Positions 1 through 8,462 of a stretch of 64,000 nucleotides of DNA are shown here, piece by piece (the first letter of the stretch is position 1; the number at the start of each line of letters is the position of its first letter). Under the pieces are notes generated by a model. It was not told the origin of the DNA, made no database searches, and saw nothing but the letters and a program-made list of their open reading frames with translations. The position numbers were made by a program, and so were the translations under genes. The stretch comes from RPQJ01 sp963731105 (GTDB lineage Bacteria > Pseudomonadota > Gammaproteobacteria > Steroidobacterales > Steroidobacteraceae): contig CAVSUM010000016.1 in the NCBI GenBank assembly GCA_963731105.1, positions 432,122 to 496,121 of the forward strand, written 5' to 3'.

Positions 1-309
1 CAGCCCGAGCACGAGCTCGTCGAACTCGGTCTGCACGGCCGCGAGTTCCTTGTCGAGACCCTCGAGCTTGCGGGCAAGCAGATTGCCTTCTTCGAGCAGC
101 CCGCCGATGTCCTCGCCCTTGCCCTTCGCCATGCCCACCTTCTTGGCGTGGGCATTGCGCGCCGAGCGCGTCTCGTCGGCCGCGACCTGTGCGACCTTGC
201 GGCGATCTTCGAGCGCACGGAAGCGCTCGACGTCCAGCACGAAGCCGCGGCGCGCGAGGTTGCGGGCGATGGCGTCGGGGTCGTTGCGCAGGAGCTTGGT
301 GTCGAGCAT
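1..309 (-). CDS. serS: Seryl-tRNA synthetase, N-terminal part
   Basis: This charges tRNA-Ser with serine in the cytoplasm. The 103 codons present start MLDTKLLRNDPDAIA and are the N-terminal coiled-coil tRNA-binding arm typical of class II SerRS (family about 430 residues). The reading frame stays open to base 1, so the catalytic domain lies outside the window. The ATG at 309 is the only start that fits the family's N-terminus. It lies downstream of rarA on the same strand, separated by a palindromic repeat, matching the serS-rarA-lolA-ftsK order of gammaproteobacteria. Confidence 0.95.
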   Translation of the reverse strand, partial: MLDTKLLRNDPDAIARNLARRGFVLDVERFRALEDRRKVAQVAADETRSARNAHAKKVGMAKGKGEDIGGLLEEGNLLARKLEGLDKELAAVQTEFDELVLGL

Positions 310-354
310 GTCGGGAACCTGGGCTATGAGGCCAAAAGTCGCAATTGTAGTTCA

Positions 355-415
355 AGGAGGGGACGGTCTCTGAGTGTCCCCGACCCGGGGACACTCAAGA
401 GACCGTCCCCTCCTA
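355..415. repeat. GGGGAC-type palindromic repeat between rarA and serS
   Basis: Two arms of about 28 bases pair almost perfectly. The left arm begins AGGAGGGGACGGTCTC at 355 and the right arm ends GAGACCGTCCCCTCCT at 414. One unpaired T in the right arm and a three-base turn near 383-385 are the only departures. The motif GAGTGTCCCC/GGGGACACTC forms the tip. The rarA stop codon (TAG, 413-415 complement) sits in the outer edge of the right arm, in the context GAAAATAG, as at yhhQ. It resembles REP-type palindromes and could also act as a terminator. Confidence 0.8.
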
Positions 416-1714
416 TTTTCTCAGCCGTGCCAGCGCCTCGCGGATCTTGATCTCGAGGCCGCGGTCGACGGGCTCGTAATAGCGCGCGGGCTCCATCCCG
501 TCGGGGAAGTACTTTTCGCCCGCGGCGAAGGCGCCGGGCTCGTCGTGCGCGTAACGATAGCCCTGGCCGTATCCGAGCCCCTTCATGAGCCCGGTGGGCG
601 CGTTGCGCAGGCGCAGCGGCACGTCGAGCGTGCCGTGCTGCTTGGCGTCCGCCATCGCCGCACCGAACGCCGTGTACACGGCGTTGCTCTTCGCGGCACA
701 CGCCATGAACACGACGGCCTGGGCGATCGCCAGCTCGCCCTCGGGACTGCCGAGCCGCTCGAAGGTCTCGCACGCCTGCAGCGCCAGCGCCAGTGCCCGC
801 GGGTCGGCATTGCCGATGTCTTCGGACGCCATGCGCAGCACGCGCCGCGCCACGTAGCGCGGGTCGCAGCCGCCGTCGAGCATGCGGCACAGCCAGTACA
901 GCGCCGCGTCCGGATCCGAGCCGCGCACCGACTTGTGCAGCGCCGAGATCTGGTCGTAGAACTGCTCGCCCTTCTTGTCGAAGCGCCGATAGCCGCCGGC
1001 CGACACTTCGCCGGCGATGGCATCGCTGATGACGCCCTCCCCGGCCCGCGCCAGGTCGAGCGACACTTCGAGCAGGTTCAGCGCGCGCCGCGCGTCGCCA
1101 TCGGCCGCACGCGCCAGGGTCTCCAGTGCGTCGGGCTCGACGCGCACCGCGTCGCCAGGCGCCTCGTGCTGCAGTGCGCGGCGCAATACCTCGCGCACAT
1201 CGTCGAGCGTCAACGCACGCAGCACGTACACGCGCGCCCGCGACAGCAGCGCGCTGTTGATCTCGAACGACGGGTTCTCGGTGGTCGCGCCGATGAAGCA
1301 CACCGTGCCGTCCTCGACGTACGGCAGGAACGCATCCTGCTGCGACTTGTTGAAGCGGTGCACCTCGTCGAGGAACAGCACCGTCTGCCGGCCGCGCTCG
1401 CGCTTCAGCACCTGCGCCTGCTCGACCGCGGCGCGCACGTCCTTGACGCCGGCCATCACCGCCGAGAGCGCCACGAACTCCGCGTCACAGGTGCGCGCGA
1501 CCAGCCGCGCCAGCGTGGTCTTGCCGGTGCCGGGCGGACCCCACAGCAGCATCGAATGCAGGCTGCGGCCCTCGAGCAAACGCCGCAGCGGCTTGCCGGG
1601 CGCGAGCAGGTGCTCCTGCCCCACGAACTCGTCGAGGGCTGCCGGCCGCATGCGGTCGGCGAGCGGCCGCCAGCCAGCCTCACGTGGCTCGAGTTCTAGT
1701 TGCGGCTCAACCAT
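413..1714 (-). CDS. rarA: Replication-associated recombination protein A (AAA+ ATPase RarA/MgsA)
   Basis: This is an AAA+ ATPase related to clamp loaders that acts at stalled replication forks. The 433 residues begin MVEPQLELEPREAGW. The Walker A motif GPPGTGKTTLAR and Walker B FLDEVHRFNKSQQD are intact, followed by the sensor region ATTENPSFEINSALLSR and the C-terminal MgsA tetramerisation domain. The frame is open well upstream, but the ATG at 1714 gives the family's N-terminus and overlaps the end of the VanZ-like gene by 19 bases, suggesting coupling. The last codons AGA AAA TAG come from the edge of a palindromic repeat. Confidence 0.95.
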   Translation of the reverse strand: MVEPQLELEPREAGWRPLADRMRPAALDEFVGQEHLLAPGKPLRRLLEGRSLHSMLLWGPPGTGKTTLARLVARTCDAEFVALSAVMAGVKDVRAAVEQAQVLKRERGRQTVLFLDEVHRFNKSQQDAFLPYVEDGTVCFIGATTENPSFEINSALLSRARVYVLRALTLDDVREVLRRALQHEAPGDAVRVEPDALETLARAADGDARRALNLLEVSLDLARAGEGVISDAIAGEVSAGGYRRFDKKGEQFYDQISALHKSVRGSDPDAALYWLCRMLDGGCDPRYVARRVLRMASEDIGNADPRALALALQACETFERLGSPEGELAIAQAVVFMACAAKSNAVYTAFGAAMADAKQHGTLDVPLRLRNAPTGLMKGLGYGQGYRYAHDEPGAFAAGEKYFPDGMEPARYYEPVDRGLEIKIREALARLRK

Positions 1715-2082
1715 GCCTCGACCTTCGGCGCCCACCCGCCGGTGCGCGTTACGGCGAGCGTGACGCCAGCCGCGATGCCCAGCAGGTTGGCCGCCATGTC
1801 CCAGGGATCGCCCATGCGGCCACGGCGCATCTCGAACTGCAGGTACTCGAGTGTCAGTCCAAGCACCGCCAGTCCGACGATCACCGTCCAATAATGCCGG
1901 CGCTGCACCAGCCCCGTGAACCACAAGGCCAGTGCCGCGTATACGACGAGGTGTTCGAGCTTGTCGAAGTGGGTCGGCAGCGGCAGGTCCGGACCGATCA
2001 GCGCCAGGCTGCCGTACACGACACCGGCGACGAGCAGCAGGCTCGCGACGAGCCAGGCCGGCGCGTGCGCCAGCGGCAGCAT
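1696..2082 (-). CDS. VanZ-like small membrane protein
   Basis: A 128-residue protein with about four predicted membrane segments (residues near 8-27, 43-58, 64-83, 95-112). The motif HFDKLEHLVVYAALALWF and the later GDPWDMAANLLGIAAG are the paired signatures of VanZ-like/YdjM-type membrane proteins. The function is not established for most members; the name comes from the teicoplanin-resistance protein VanZ. It sits between lolA and rarA, 7 bases after lolA, in an otherwise standard gene order, so it is probably co-transcribed with them. No resistance role should be inferred from the name. Confidence 0.8.
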   Translation of the reverse strand: MLPLAHAPAWLVASLLLVAGVVYGSLALIGPDLPLPTHFDKLEHLVVYAALALWFTGLVQRRHYWTVIVGLAVLGLTLEYLQFEMRRGRMGDPWDMAANLLGIAAGVTLAVTRTGGWAPKVEAWLSRN

Positions 2083-2089
2083 GCGCGGC

Positions 2090-2731
2090 TCAGGGCTCGG
2101 CCCGGCCGATGACGTCGGCGCCGGGCGGCGGCTCGAAGCGGAACAGCTTGTCGTCGAGCGGCAGGTTGCGCTTGACCGCGCCGAACTCGATCACGGTGGA
2201 CTGCCCGAGCTTGTCGCGCAGCTCCATCGCGGCCAGCTCGCCGCCACGCGTGAACGCGAGGCTCACCTGCTCGAAGTCCGAGCCGTCCTGTTTCGGCGTC
2301 AGCCGGCACCACGTCCAGTCGCCCTTGGTCTCCACGCCCGCCGCAGCGAACGCGTCGCCGACCTTGCCGGCGCCCGACAGCAGCATCGCCGGCGTCGAGC
2401 CGAGCCCCTGCTCGAGCGCACGTACCGTGACCTGCTGCAGATCGCTGTCGTACAGCCAGAGCCGCTTGCCGTCGGCGACGATGGTCTGCAGGTAAGGCTT
2501 CTGGTAGTCCCAGCGGAAGCGGTCCGGGCGCGCGATCGACAGCGTGCCGGACGCGCGGTCGGTGACCTGGCCGTCGCGGTTGCGCACGACCTGGCTGAAG
2601 TTCGCGCTCAGGGTCTTGAGCGTGGCGAGGTAGCGGTCGACGCGGGCGACGGCATCGCCACCCTGCGCCAGCGCCACCGGCGCGACCAGGCAGGCCAGCA
2701 GGCCGCCGAGCCAGCACGCCGCGCGGGCCAT
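2090..2731 (-). CDS. lolA: Outer-membrane lipoprotein carrier protein LolA
   Basis: Periplasmic chaperone that takes lipoproteins from the LolCDE exporter to LolB at the outer membrane. The 213 residues start with a signal peptide (about 1-22, cleavage after VALA). The typical LolA stretch LSANFSQVVRNRDGQV follows, then GTLSIARPDRFRWDY and KRLWLYDSDLQQVTVR, which build the unclosed beta barrel. It starts one base after the ftsK stop on the same strand, the usual ftsK-lolA pair, so the two are almost certainly translated from one mRNA. Confidence 0.95.
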   Translation of the reverse strand: MARAACWLGGLLACLVAPVALAQGGDAVARVDRYLATLKTLSANFSQVVRNRDGQVTDRASGTLSIARPDRFRWDYQKPYLQTIVADGKRLWLYDSDLQQVTVRALEQGLGSTPAMLLSGAGKVGDAFAAAGVETKGDWTWCRLTPKQDGSDFEQVSLAFTRGGELAAMELRDKLGQSTVIEFGAVKRNLPLDDKLFRFEPPPGADVIGRAEP

Positions 2732-2732
2732 C

Positions 2733-5048
2733 TCAGTCCACCTCGGGTGGCGGCGGGGCGAGCACCTCGCGGGCGCCGTTCGACTGCAGTGGGCCGACGA
2801 GACCCGCCGCCTCCATCGCCTCGATCATCCGCGCGGCGCGGTTGTAGCCGATCTTGAGACGGCGCTGCACGCCCGAGATCGACGCCTTGCGGCTCTCGGT
2901 GACGATCTTCACGGCCTCGTCGTACAGCGGGTCCTGTTCCGGGTCGCCGCCCTCCTCACCGCCGGAGGGCTCGCCCGGCAGGCCAGGAATCGGCGCCGAC
3001 GGCCCGTCGAGCACCTCGTCGAGGTACACGGGCGGGCTCATGACCTTGAGCTTGCTGACGACGCGGTGCACTTCCGCATCCGACACGAACGCGCCGTGCA
3101 CCCGCACCGGCAGCGACGTGCCGGGCTGCAGGAACAGCATGTCGCCGTGGCCGAGCAGCGCCTCGGCGCCGCTCTGGTCGAGAATGGTGCGCGAGTCGAC
3201 CTTGGCCGACACCTGGAAGGCGATGCGCGTCGGGATGTTGGCCTTGATCAGGCCGGTGATCACGTCCACCGACGGTCGCTGGGTCGCAAGGATCAGGTGG
3301 ATGCCGGAGGCACGCGCCTTCTGCGCCAGGCGCGCGATCAGCTCCTCGACCTTCTTGCCGACGATCATCATCAGGTCGGCGAGCTCGTCGACGATCACCA
3401 CGATGTACGGCATCGGCTCGAGCGGCGGGATCGACGACGGGTCGGCGTCCGGCAGCAGCTGCTTCATCTCGATCGGGTCGCGCAGCGGCTTGCCCTCGTC
3501 GGCCGCGTCCTTGACCTTGCGGTTATAGCCCGCGAGATTGCGCACGCCCGCGAAAGCCATCAGGCGGTAGCGACGCTCCATCTCGGCAACACACCAGCGC
3601 AGCGCGTTCGCCGCCTGCTTCATGTCCGTGACGACGGGCGCGAGCAGGTGCGGGATGCCCTCGTACACCGAGAGCTCCAGCATCTTCGGGTCGATCATGA
3701 TCAGCCGCACCTGCTCCGCGGACGACTTGTAGAGCAGCGACAGCACCATGGCGTTGACTGCAGTCGACTTGCCGGAGCCCGTGGTGCCGCCGACCAGCAG
3801 GTGCGGCATGCGCGCAAGGTCGGCGACCACCGGGTTGCCGCCAATGTCCTTGCCGAGCACCAGCGCGATCGGCGAGTGCAGTTCGTCGTAGGCTTTCGAC
3901 TTGATGATCTCGCCGAGCGTGACGATCTCGCGCGTCTCGTTCGGGATCTCGAGGCCCATGGTGGACTTGCCGGGGATGATCTCGACGACGCGCACGCTCA
4001 CCGCCGACAACGCGCGGGCGAGGTCCTTGGCGAGGTGCGAGATCTGCGCCACCTTCACGCCCGGCGCCGGCCTGAGCTCGAAGCGCGTGATGACCGGTCC
4101 CGGATGCACTTCGACGACCTCGGCCTCGACGCCGAAGTCGCGCAGCTTCAGTTCCACCAGCCGCGACATCGCCTCGAGCGCCTCGGCCGAGTAGCCGCCC
4201 ACGCGCGGCGGCGCGTCGTCCAGCAGCGACAGCTCCGGCAGCTCCGTCGAGCCCGGCGGCTCGAACAGCGCCACCTGCTTCTCCTTCTCGACGCGCTCGC
4301 TCTTCTCGACCTTGGGCGCCGGTGCCTCGATCTTCGGCGGCTTGCGGTCCGCGGCCTTCTTCTGCTCCTCGCGCACCACTTCCTGGCGCGCCTGCTTGAC
4401 CTCACGGCCGGCCTTGACGTCGCGTGCGGTCGCCATGCGGTCGCGCAGCCACGAGATGCCCTGCAGCACGCCGCGGCCGAGGCGATCCATCACTTCGATC
4501 CACGACACGCCGGTGAACAGCGACACCGAGCCGAGCCAGACCGCGAGCAGCAGCAGCGTGGCGCCGAGGAAGCTCAGGGCCGTGGCGAGACCGTCACCGA
4601 CCAGCGCGCCGAGCACGCCGCCGGCGGTGTTCGGTAGCGCGCCGCCCGTGAAGTGCAGCGTTGCGAGGCCGCAGCTGGTGGCGAGCGCGAGTGCGAAGCC
4701 GAGCCCGCGCAGGCCCATCGCGCGGCGGTCGATCGGCTCCTGGCTGGTGCGCTCCTGGTACAGGGACCAGCCGGCGACGCCGAGCATGATCGGGAACAGG
4801 TACGCCGGCCCGCCGAACAGCACGAAGAACAGGTCGGAGAGCCACGCGCCGAACGGGCCGATCAGGTTGGTGACCGGGCCGTCCTGGCCGGTCGAGGAAA
4901 ACGCGGGGTCGGCACGGTCGTAGCTCGCGAGCGCCACGAACAGGATCAACGCCAACGCCCCGAAGATCCACAGCGCGCTCTCGCGCAGGCCCCGCGCCAC
5001 GATGGCCGCCTGGGGCCTGGCTTCGCGCTTCGATTCGGTCCTAGCCAC
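2733..5048 (-). CDS. ftsK: DNA translocase FtsK
   Basis: Septum-located DNA pump that clears the chromosome terminus and activates XerCD at dif. The 771 residues show an N-terminal membrane domain (about 25-190, four or more hydrophobic segments), and a short charged linker rich in K/E/P (205-260). The motor follows, with Walker A GGTTGSGKST near 420-429 and Walker B IVVIVDELADLMM. A C-terminal winged-helix gamma domain (about 705-765, beginning DPLYDEAVKIV) reads KOPS sites. The linker is far shorter than in E. coli FtsK (1329 residues), as is common outside enterics. The ATG at 5048 follows a 200-base divergent gap shared with trxB. Confidence 0.96.
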   Translation of the reverse strand: MARTESKREARPQAAIVARGLRESALWIFGALALILFVALASYDRADPAFSSTGQDGPVTNLIGPFGAWLSDLFFVLFGGPAYLFPIMLGVAGWSLYQERTSQEPIDRRAMGLRGLGFALALATSCGLATLHFTGGALPNTAGGVLGALVGDGLATALSFLGATLLLLAVWLGSVSLFTGVSWIEVMDRLGRGVLQGISWLRDRMATARDVKAGREVKQARQEVVREEQKKAADRKPPKIEAPAPKVEKSERVEKEKQVALFEPPGSTELPELSLLDDAPPRVGGYSAEALEAMSRLVELKLRDFGVEAEVVEVHPGPVITRFELRPAPGVKVAQISHLAKDLARALSAVSVRVVEIIPGKSTMGLEIPNETREIVTLGEIIKSKAYDELHSPIALVLGKDIGGNPVVADLARMPHLLVGGTTGSGKSTAVNAMVLSLLYKSSAEQVRLIMIDPKMLELSVYEGIPHLLAPVVTDMKQAANALRWCVAEMERRYRLMAFAGVRNLAGYNRKVKDAADEGKPLRDPIEMKQLLPDADPSSIPPLEPMPYIVVIVDELADLMMIVGKKVEELIARLAQKARASGIHLILATQRPSVDVITGLIKANIPTRIAFQVSAKVDSRTILDQSGAEALLGHGDMLFLQPGTSLPVRVHGAFVSDAEVHRVVSKLKVMSPPVYLDEVLDGPSAPIPGLPGEPSGGEEGGDPEQDPLYDEAVKIVTESRKASISGVQRRLKIGYNRAARMIEAMEAAGLVGPLQSNGAREVLAPPPPEVD

Positions 5049-5249
5049 TCGCCATCACCAGAAAGCTCAAGACTTTCCCGTAACCCTATGAAGTTGCGAA
5101 GATTACCCGCACCAGAGCGGTAATGCCATGAACCCGGCGCGACCGGCCGGTCACGGCGCGCCTGCCGGCGCTTTGCCGTCCGGCGGCTGGTTGCTTACCA
5201 TGCCGCGCCCACCCCGGACGCGACGCGCCAGAAGCGCGAGGAAGTATAC

Positions 5250-6212
5250 ATGAGCGGTCCCCGTCACTCCCGGCTGATCATCCTCGGCTCTGGTCCCGCC
5301 GGCTATGCCGCGGCCGTCTATGCCGCGCGCGCCAATCGCAAGCCCCTGCTGCTCACCGGCATGGAACAGGGCGGCCAGCTGATGACCACCACCGAGGTCG
5401 ACAACTGGCCGGGCGACCCGCACGGCCTCACCGGCCCCGGGTTGATGGAGCGCATGCGCGAGCACGCCGAGCGCTTCGACACCGAGATCGTGATGGACCA
5501 CGTCAACGAAGTGGATTTCTCGCGCCGGCCCCTGCTCCTCAAGGGCGACCGCGGCGAGTACACCTGCGACGCGCTGATCATCGCCACCGGCGCGAGCGCC
5601 CGTTACCTCGGCCTCGAGTCCGAGCAGGCGTTCCGCGGCCGCGGCGTCTCGGCCTGCGCCACCTGCGACGGCTTCTTCTTCCGCGGCCAGCGCGTCGCCG
5701 TGATCGGCGGCGGCAACACCGCAGTCGAGGAGGCGCTGTACCTGTCGAACATCGCCTCGCACGTGACGCTGGTGCATCGCCGCGACAAGCTGCGCTCGGA
5801 GAAGATCCTGCAGGACCGCCTGTTCGAGCGCGAGCGCGCCGGCGTGGTCGAGATCGTCTGGAACCACAACGTGCAGGAAGTGCTGGGTGACGACTCGGGC
5901 GTCACGGGAGTGCGGCTCGAACCGACCGCCGGCGGCGCCACGCGCGACCTGAAGGTGGCCGGCGTGTTCATTGCCGTCGGCCACACGCCGAACACGCAGA
6001 TCTTCGAGGGCCAGGTCGACATGAAGGGCGGCTACATCACCGTGCGCACGGGTAGCGATGGTGGTGCCACGGCGACCAGCGTGCCGGGCGTGTTCGCCGC
6101 GGGCGACGTCGCCGACCACGTGTACCGGCAGGCCATCACCTCGGCCGGCACCGGCTGCATGGCGGCGCTCGACGCGGACAAGTACCTCGAGCAGTTCGAC
6201 GCCGCGCACTGA
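5250..6212 (+). CDS. trxB: Thioredoxin reductase
   Basis: NADPH-dependent flavoprotein that reduces thioredoxin. The 320 residues show the FAD-binding GSGPAG near 13-18, the redox-active pair in CATCDG (Cys136 and Cys139), the NADPH fold GGGNTAVEEALYL followed by VHRRDKLRSEKIL, and a C-terminal FAD motif GVFAAGDVADHVYRQ. Length matches E. coli TrxB (321). The start is supported by the ribosome-binding site GAGGAAG nine bases upstream. It is divergent from ftsK, as in other gammaproteobacteria. Confidence 0.97.
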   Translation: MSGPRHSRLIILGSGPAGYAAAVYAARANRKPLLLTGMEQGGQLMTTTEVDNWPGDPHGLTGPGLMERMREHAERFDTEIVMDHVNEVDFSRRPLLLKGDRGEYTCDALIIATGASARYLGLESEQAFRGRGVSACATCDGFFFRGQRVAVIGGGNTAVEEALYLSNIASHVTLVHRRDKLRSEKILQDRLFERERAGVVEIVWNHNVQEVLGDDSGVTGVRLEPTAGGATRDLKVAGVFIAVGHTPNTQIFEGQVDMKGGYITVRTGSDGGATATSVPGVFAAGDVADHVYRQAITSAGTGCMAALDADKYLEQFDAAH

Positions 6213-6233
6213 GACGGACGGCCGCACTTCCCC

Positions 6234-7388
6234 TTGCGCCTGCACACGCACAGCGTCGGGCGCCTCGCCGAGGTCGCGGCCGAGGACTGGCAGGCGCTCG
6301 ACCGCGGCGGCAACCCGTTCCTCGACTACGGGTTCCTCGCGCAACTCGAGTCGTCGGGCTGCGTCGGCGGCGACAGCGGCTGGTGGCCGCAGCACCTGCT
6401 GCTGCGCGATGGCGACGGGCGCCTGGTCGGCGCGGTGCCGCGCTACCTGAAGGCGCACTCGTGGGGCGAGTTCATCTTCGACTGGAGCTGGGCGCAGTCC
6501 TATGCGCGCGCCGGTCTCGACTACTACCCGAAGCACCTGGCAGCGGTGCCGTTCACGCCGGTGACCGGGCCGCGCCTGCTGGTGCGCGGCGACGCGGCGG
6601 ATGCGGCTGCCGTGCGCGCAGCACTTGCTGCAGCCCTGCGGCTGGACGCGGCCCGCACCGGCCACTCCGGCGCCCACGTCAATTTCACCACCGCGGAGGA
6701 CCAGCGCGCGCTCGAGGACGCGGGTTTCCTGCCGCGCAACGACTGCCGCTTCCTGTGGCGCAATCGCGGCTACCGCGACTTCGACGACTTCCTCGACGGC
6801 TTCCGTGCGGACAAGCGCAAGAAAGTGAAGCGCGAGCGGCGCCGCGTTGCCGAGTCGGGCATCGAGTTCCGCAGCCTGGCCGGCGAATCGATCGACGCGC
6901 AGACTTGGGCTGCGGTGTTCGGCTTCTCCGAGCGCACCTTCCTGCAGCACGGCAACGCGCACTACCTGACCGCGGAGTTCCTCGCCGCCGCAGCGCAGGC
7001 GCAGCCGGGCACGGTGCTGGTGCAGCTCGCCGAGCGCGACGGCACGGCGGTGGCGACCGCAATCTTCTTCCAGGGTGGCGGCACGCTGTACGGACGCTAC
7101 TGGGGCTCGGCCGCACCCGAGGATTGCCTGCACTTCGAGGCGTGCTACTACCGCGGCATCGAGCATTGCATCGCCGCCGGCCTCGAGTCGTTCGACCCCG
7201 GCACGCAAGGCGAGCACAAGCTGGCGCGCGGCTTCGAGCCGACCCTGACGCAGTCCGCGCACTGGCTCGCGCACGAGGGATTCCATGCCGCGGTGGCTCG
7301 CTACCTCGAGCGTGAGCGGGCCGCAGTGGCGGAGTACATTGCGGCCGCGGCGCTGCACCTGCCGTTCCAGCGCGGGCCGTCGCCGTGA
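6234..7388 (+). CDS. GNAT-superfamily protein of the COG3146/DUF482 (peptidogalycan-like) family
   Basis: A 384-residue protein of a conserved, poorly characterised acyltransferase-like family. Diagnostic stretches are NPFLDYGFLAQLESSGCV near the N-terminus, KSHSWGEFIFDWSWAQ-like residues 82-97, a basic patch FRADKRKKVKRERRRV near 193-208, and the C-terminal FDPGTQGEHKLARGF. The fold is expected to be a double GNAT, and the substrate is unknown. Translation appears to start at TTG 6234, 21 bases after the trxB stop; no ATG lies upstream in frame. Its end overlaps the aat start by four bases (GTGA), so the two are coupled. Its neighbour aat hints at, but does not prove, an amino-acid transfer role. 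Confidence 0.8.
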   Translation: MRLHTHSVGRLAEVAAEDWQALDRGGNPFLDYGFLAQLESSGCVGGDSGWWPQHLLLRDGDGRLVGAVPRYLKAHSWGEFIFDWSWAQSYARAGLDYYPKHLAAVPFTPVTGPRLLVRGDAADAAAVRAALAAALRLDAARTGHSGAHVNFTTAEDQRALEDAGFLPRNDCRFLWRNRGYRDFDDFLDGFRADKRKKVKRERRRVAESGIEFRSLAGESIDAQTWAAVFGFSERTFLQHGNAHYLTAEFLAAAAQAQPGTVLVQLAERDGTAVATAIFFQGGGTLYGRYWGSAAPEDCLHFEACYYRGIEHCIAAGLESFDPGTQGEHKLARGFEPTLTQSAHWLAHEGFHAAVARYLERERAAVAEYIAAAALHLPFQRGPSP

Positions 7389-8131
7389 TTCCGTGGCTGC
7401 ATCCGGGTGATCCGCCCGACGCGTTCCCGCCGGTCGACACCGCGCTGATTGAACCGGACGGACTGCTGTGCGCCGGGGGCGACCTCGCGCCGGCCCGCCT
7501 GCTCGAAGCCTATCGGCGCGGCATCTTCCCGTGGTTCTCCGACGGACAGCCGATCCTGTGGTGGTCGCCGGATCCGCGCACCGTGCTCTACCCGGCCGAA
7601 CTCAAGGTGTCGCGCAGCCTCGGCAAGACGCTGCGCAACCGCGGGTTCGCAGTCACGCTGGACCGCGCCTTCGAAGAGGTGATGCGGCGGTGCGCCGACC
7701 CTGCCATGCGCCCGGAAGGCACGTGGATCTCGCCGCAGATGCAGGCCGCCTACCAGCGTCTGCACGAGCTCGGCCACGCCCACTCGCTCGAGACCTGGGA
7801 CGGTGACCGGCTGGTGGGCGGGCTGTACGGCGTCGCGCTGGGGCAGGTGTTCTTCGGCGAGTCGATGTTCAGCGTCGAGCGCGACGCCTCGAAGGTGGCG
7901 CTGCATGCGCTGGCGCAGCTGGTGCATTCGCTGGGCGGCCGGCTGATCGACTGCCAGGTGGCGAGCGCGCACCTCGAGAGCCTCGGCGCGCGCAGCATCC
8001 CGCGCCGGGAGTTCGTCGCCGAGCTCGCGGCGGCCATCCCGGACCTGCAGCCGGACCCGCGCTGGCGGCAGGCTTCCATTGCATTGCAACAGGCCTTTAT
8101 GCAGAATTCGCGCGGCCCACGGGGCCGTTGA
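7385..8131 (+). CDS. aat: Leucyl/phenylalanyl-tRNA-protein transferase
   Basis: Adds Leu or Phe from charged tRNA to proteins with N-terminal Lys or Arg, marking them for the ClpS-ClpAP N-degron pathway. ClpS and ClpA are encoded just downstream on the other strand. The 248 residues show the family blocks GLLCAGGDL, YRRGIFPWF, WWSPDPRTVLYP, FGESMFS and LIDCQVASAHLESLGA. The start is GTG, overlapping the previous stop. No arginyl-tRNA-protein transferase (bpt/ate) gene, which often sits between aat and infA, is present here. Confidence 0.96.
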   Translation: MIPWLHPGDPPDAFPPVDTALIEPDGLLCAGGDLAPARLLEAYRRGIFPWFSDGQPILWWSPDPRTVLYPAELKVSRSLGKTLRNRGFAVTLDRAFEEVMRRCADPAMRPEGTWISPQMQAAYQRLHELGHAHSLETWDGDRLVGGLYGVALGQVFFGESMFSVERDASKVALHALAQLVHSLGGRLIDCQVASAHLESLGARSIPRREFVAELAAAIPDLQPDPRWRQASIALQQAFMQNSRGPRGR

Positions 8132-8139
8132 GAGGCTGC

Positions 8140-8358
8140 ATGTCGAAGGAAGATGCAATCCAGATGGAAGGCCGGGTGGTCGAGACCCTGCCCAACACGA
8201 CGTTTCGCGTGCAGCTGCAGAACGGCCACGTCGTCACCGCCCACATCTCGGGCAAGATGCGCAAGAACTACATCCGCATCCTCACCGGCGACGCCGTCAC
8301 GGTGGAGATGACGCCGTACGACCTGACGAAGGGACGCATCGTCTACCGAGGGAAGTAG
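8140..8358 (+). CDS. infA: Translation initiation factor IF-1
   Basis: A 72-residue S1/OB-fold protein (MSKEDAIQMEGRVVE through GRIVYRGK) that binds the 30S A site during initiation. Length and sequence match the family exactly. The ATG at 8140 is chosen over an upstream start at 8128 that lies inside the end of aat and would add four non-conserved residues. It is nine bases after aat, followed immediately by a heptamer-array hairpin and a terminator, so aat-infA looks like the end of a transcript. Confidence 0.97.
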   Translation: MSKEDAIQMEGRVVETLPNTTFRVQLQNGHVVTAHISGKMRKNYIRILTGDAVTVEMTPYDLTKGRIVYRGK

Positions 8359-8362
8359 GGAA

Positions 8363-8455
8363 GGGGGTATGATAGGGGATAGGGGATAGTGAAGAGCAGG
8401 CCGGCAATTACCGGCCGTTCTCGTTTCTGACTATCCCCTATCCCCTGATCATTCC
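8363..8455. repeat. Heptamer-array inverted repeat between infA and clpA
   Basis: The left arm has two clean GGGGATA units (about 8374-8389) and ends in TAGT. The right arm (8430-8450) is the complementary series ACTATCCCCTATCCCC. Weaker pairing extends outward (GGGGTATGAT against ATCATTCCC). The 39-base centre holds a GGCCGG/CCGGCC terminator hairpin. It lies between two convergent genes. The same layout with a different unit recurs at 20748 and 56676. Confidence 0.85.
8394..8426. terminator. Intrinsic terminator between infA and clpA
   Basis: The stem GGCCGG (8399-8404) and CCGGCC (8411-8416) closes a six-base loop CAATTA. Outer GAG/CTC pairing and a following CGTTT run on the plus side complete it. 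It is placed to end the aat-infA transcript, and the stem can also serve clpA from the other side. Confidence 0.65.
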
Positions 8456-8462
8456 CGCTTCC

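Noticed and set aside
413..1924. A longer RarA starting at 1924.
   Set aside because: The extra 70 residues are arginine/glycine-rich antisense of the VanZ-like gene. MVEPQLELEP at 1714 matches the family start.
1696..2082. A glycopeptide resistance determinant (vanZ).
   Set aside because: Only the membrane-protein family matches. The gene is alone among housekeeping genes and no vanHAX genes are present.
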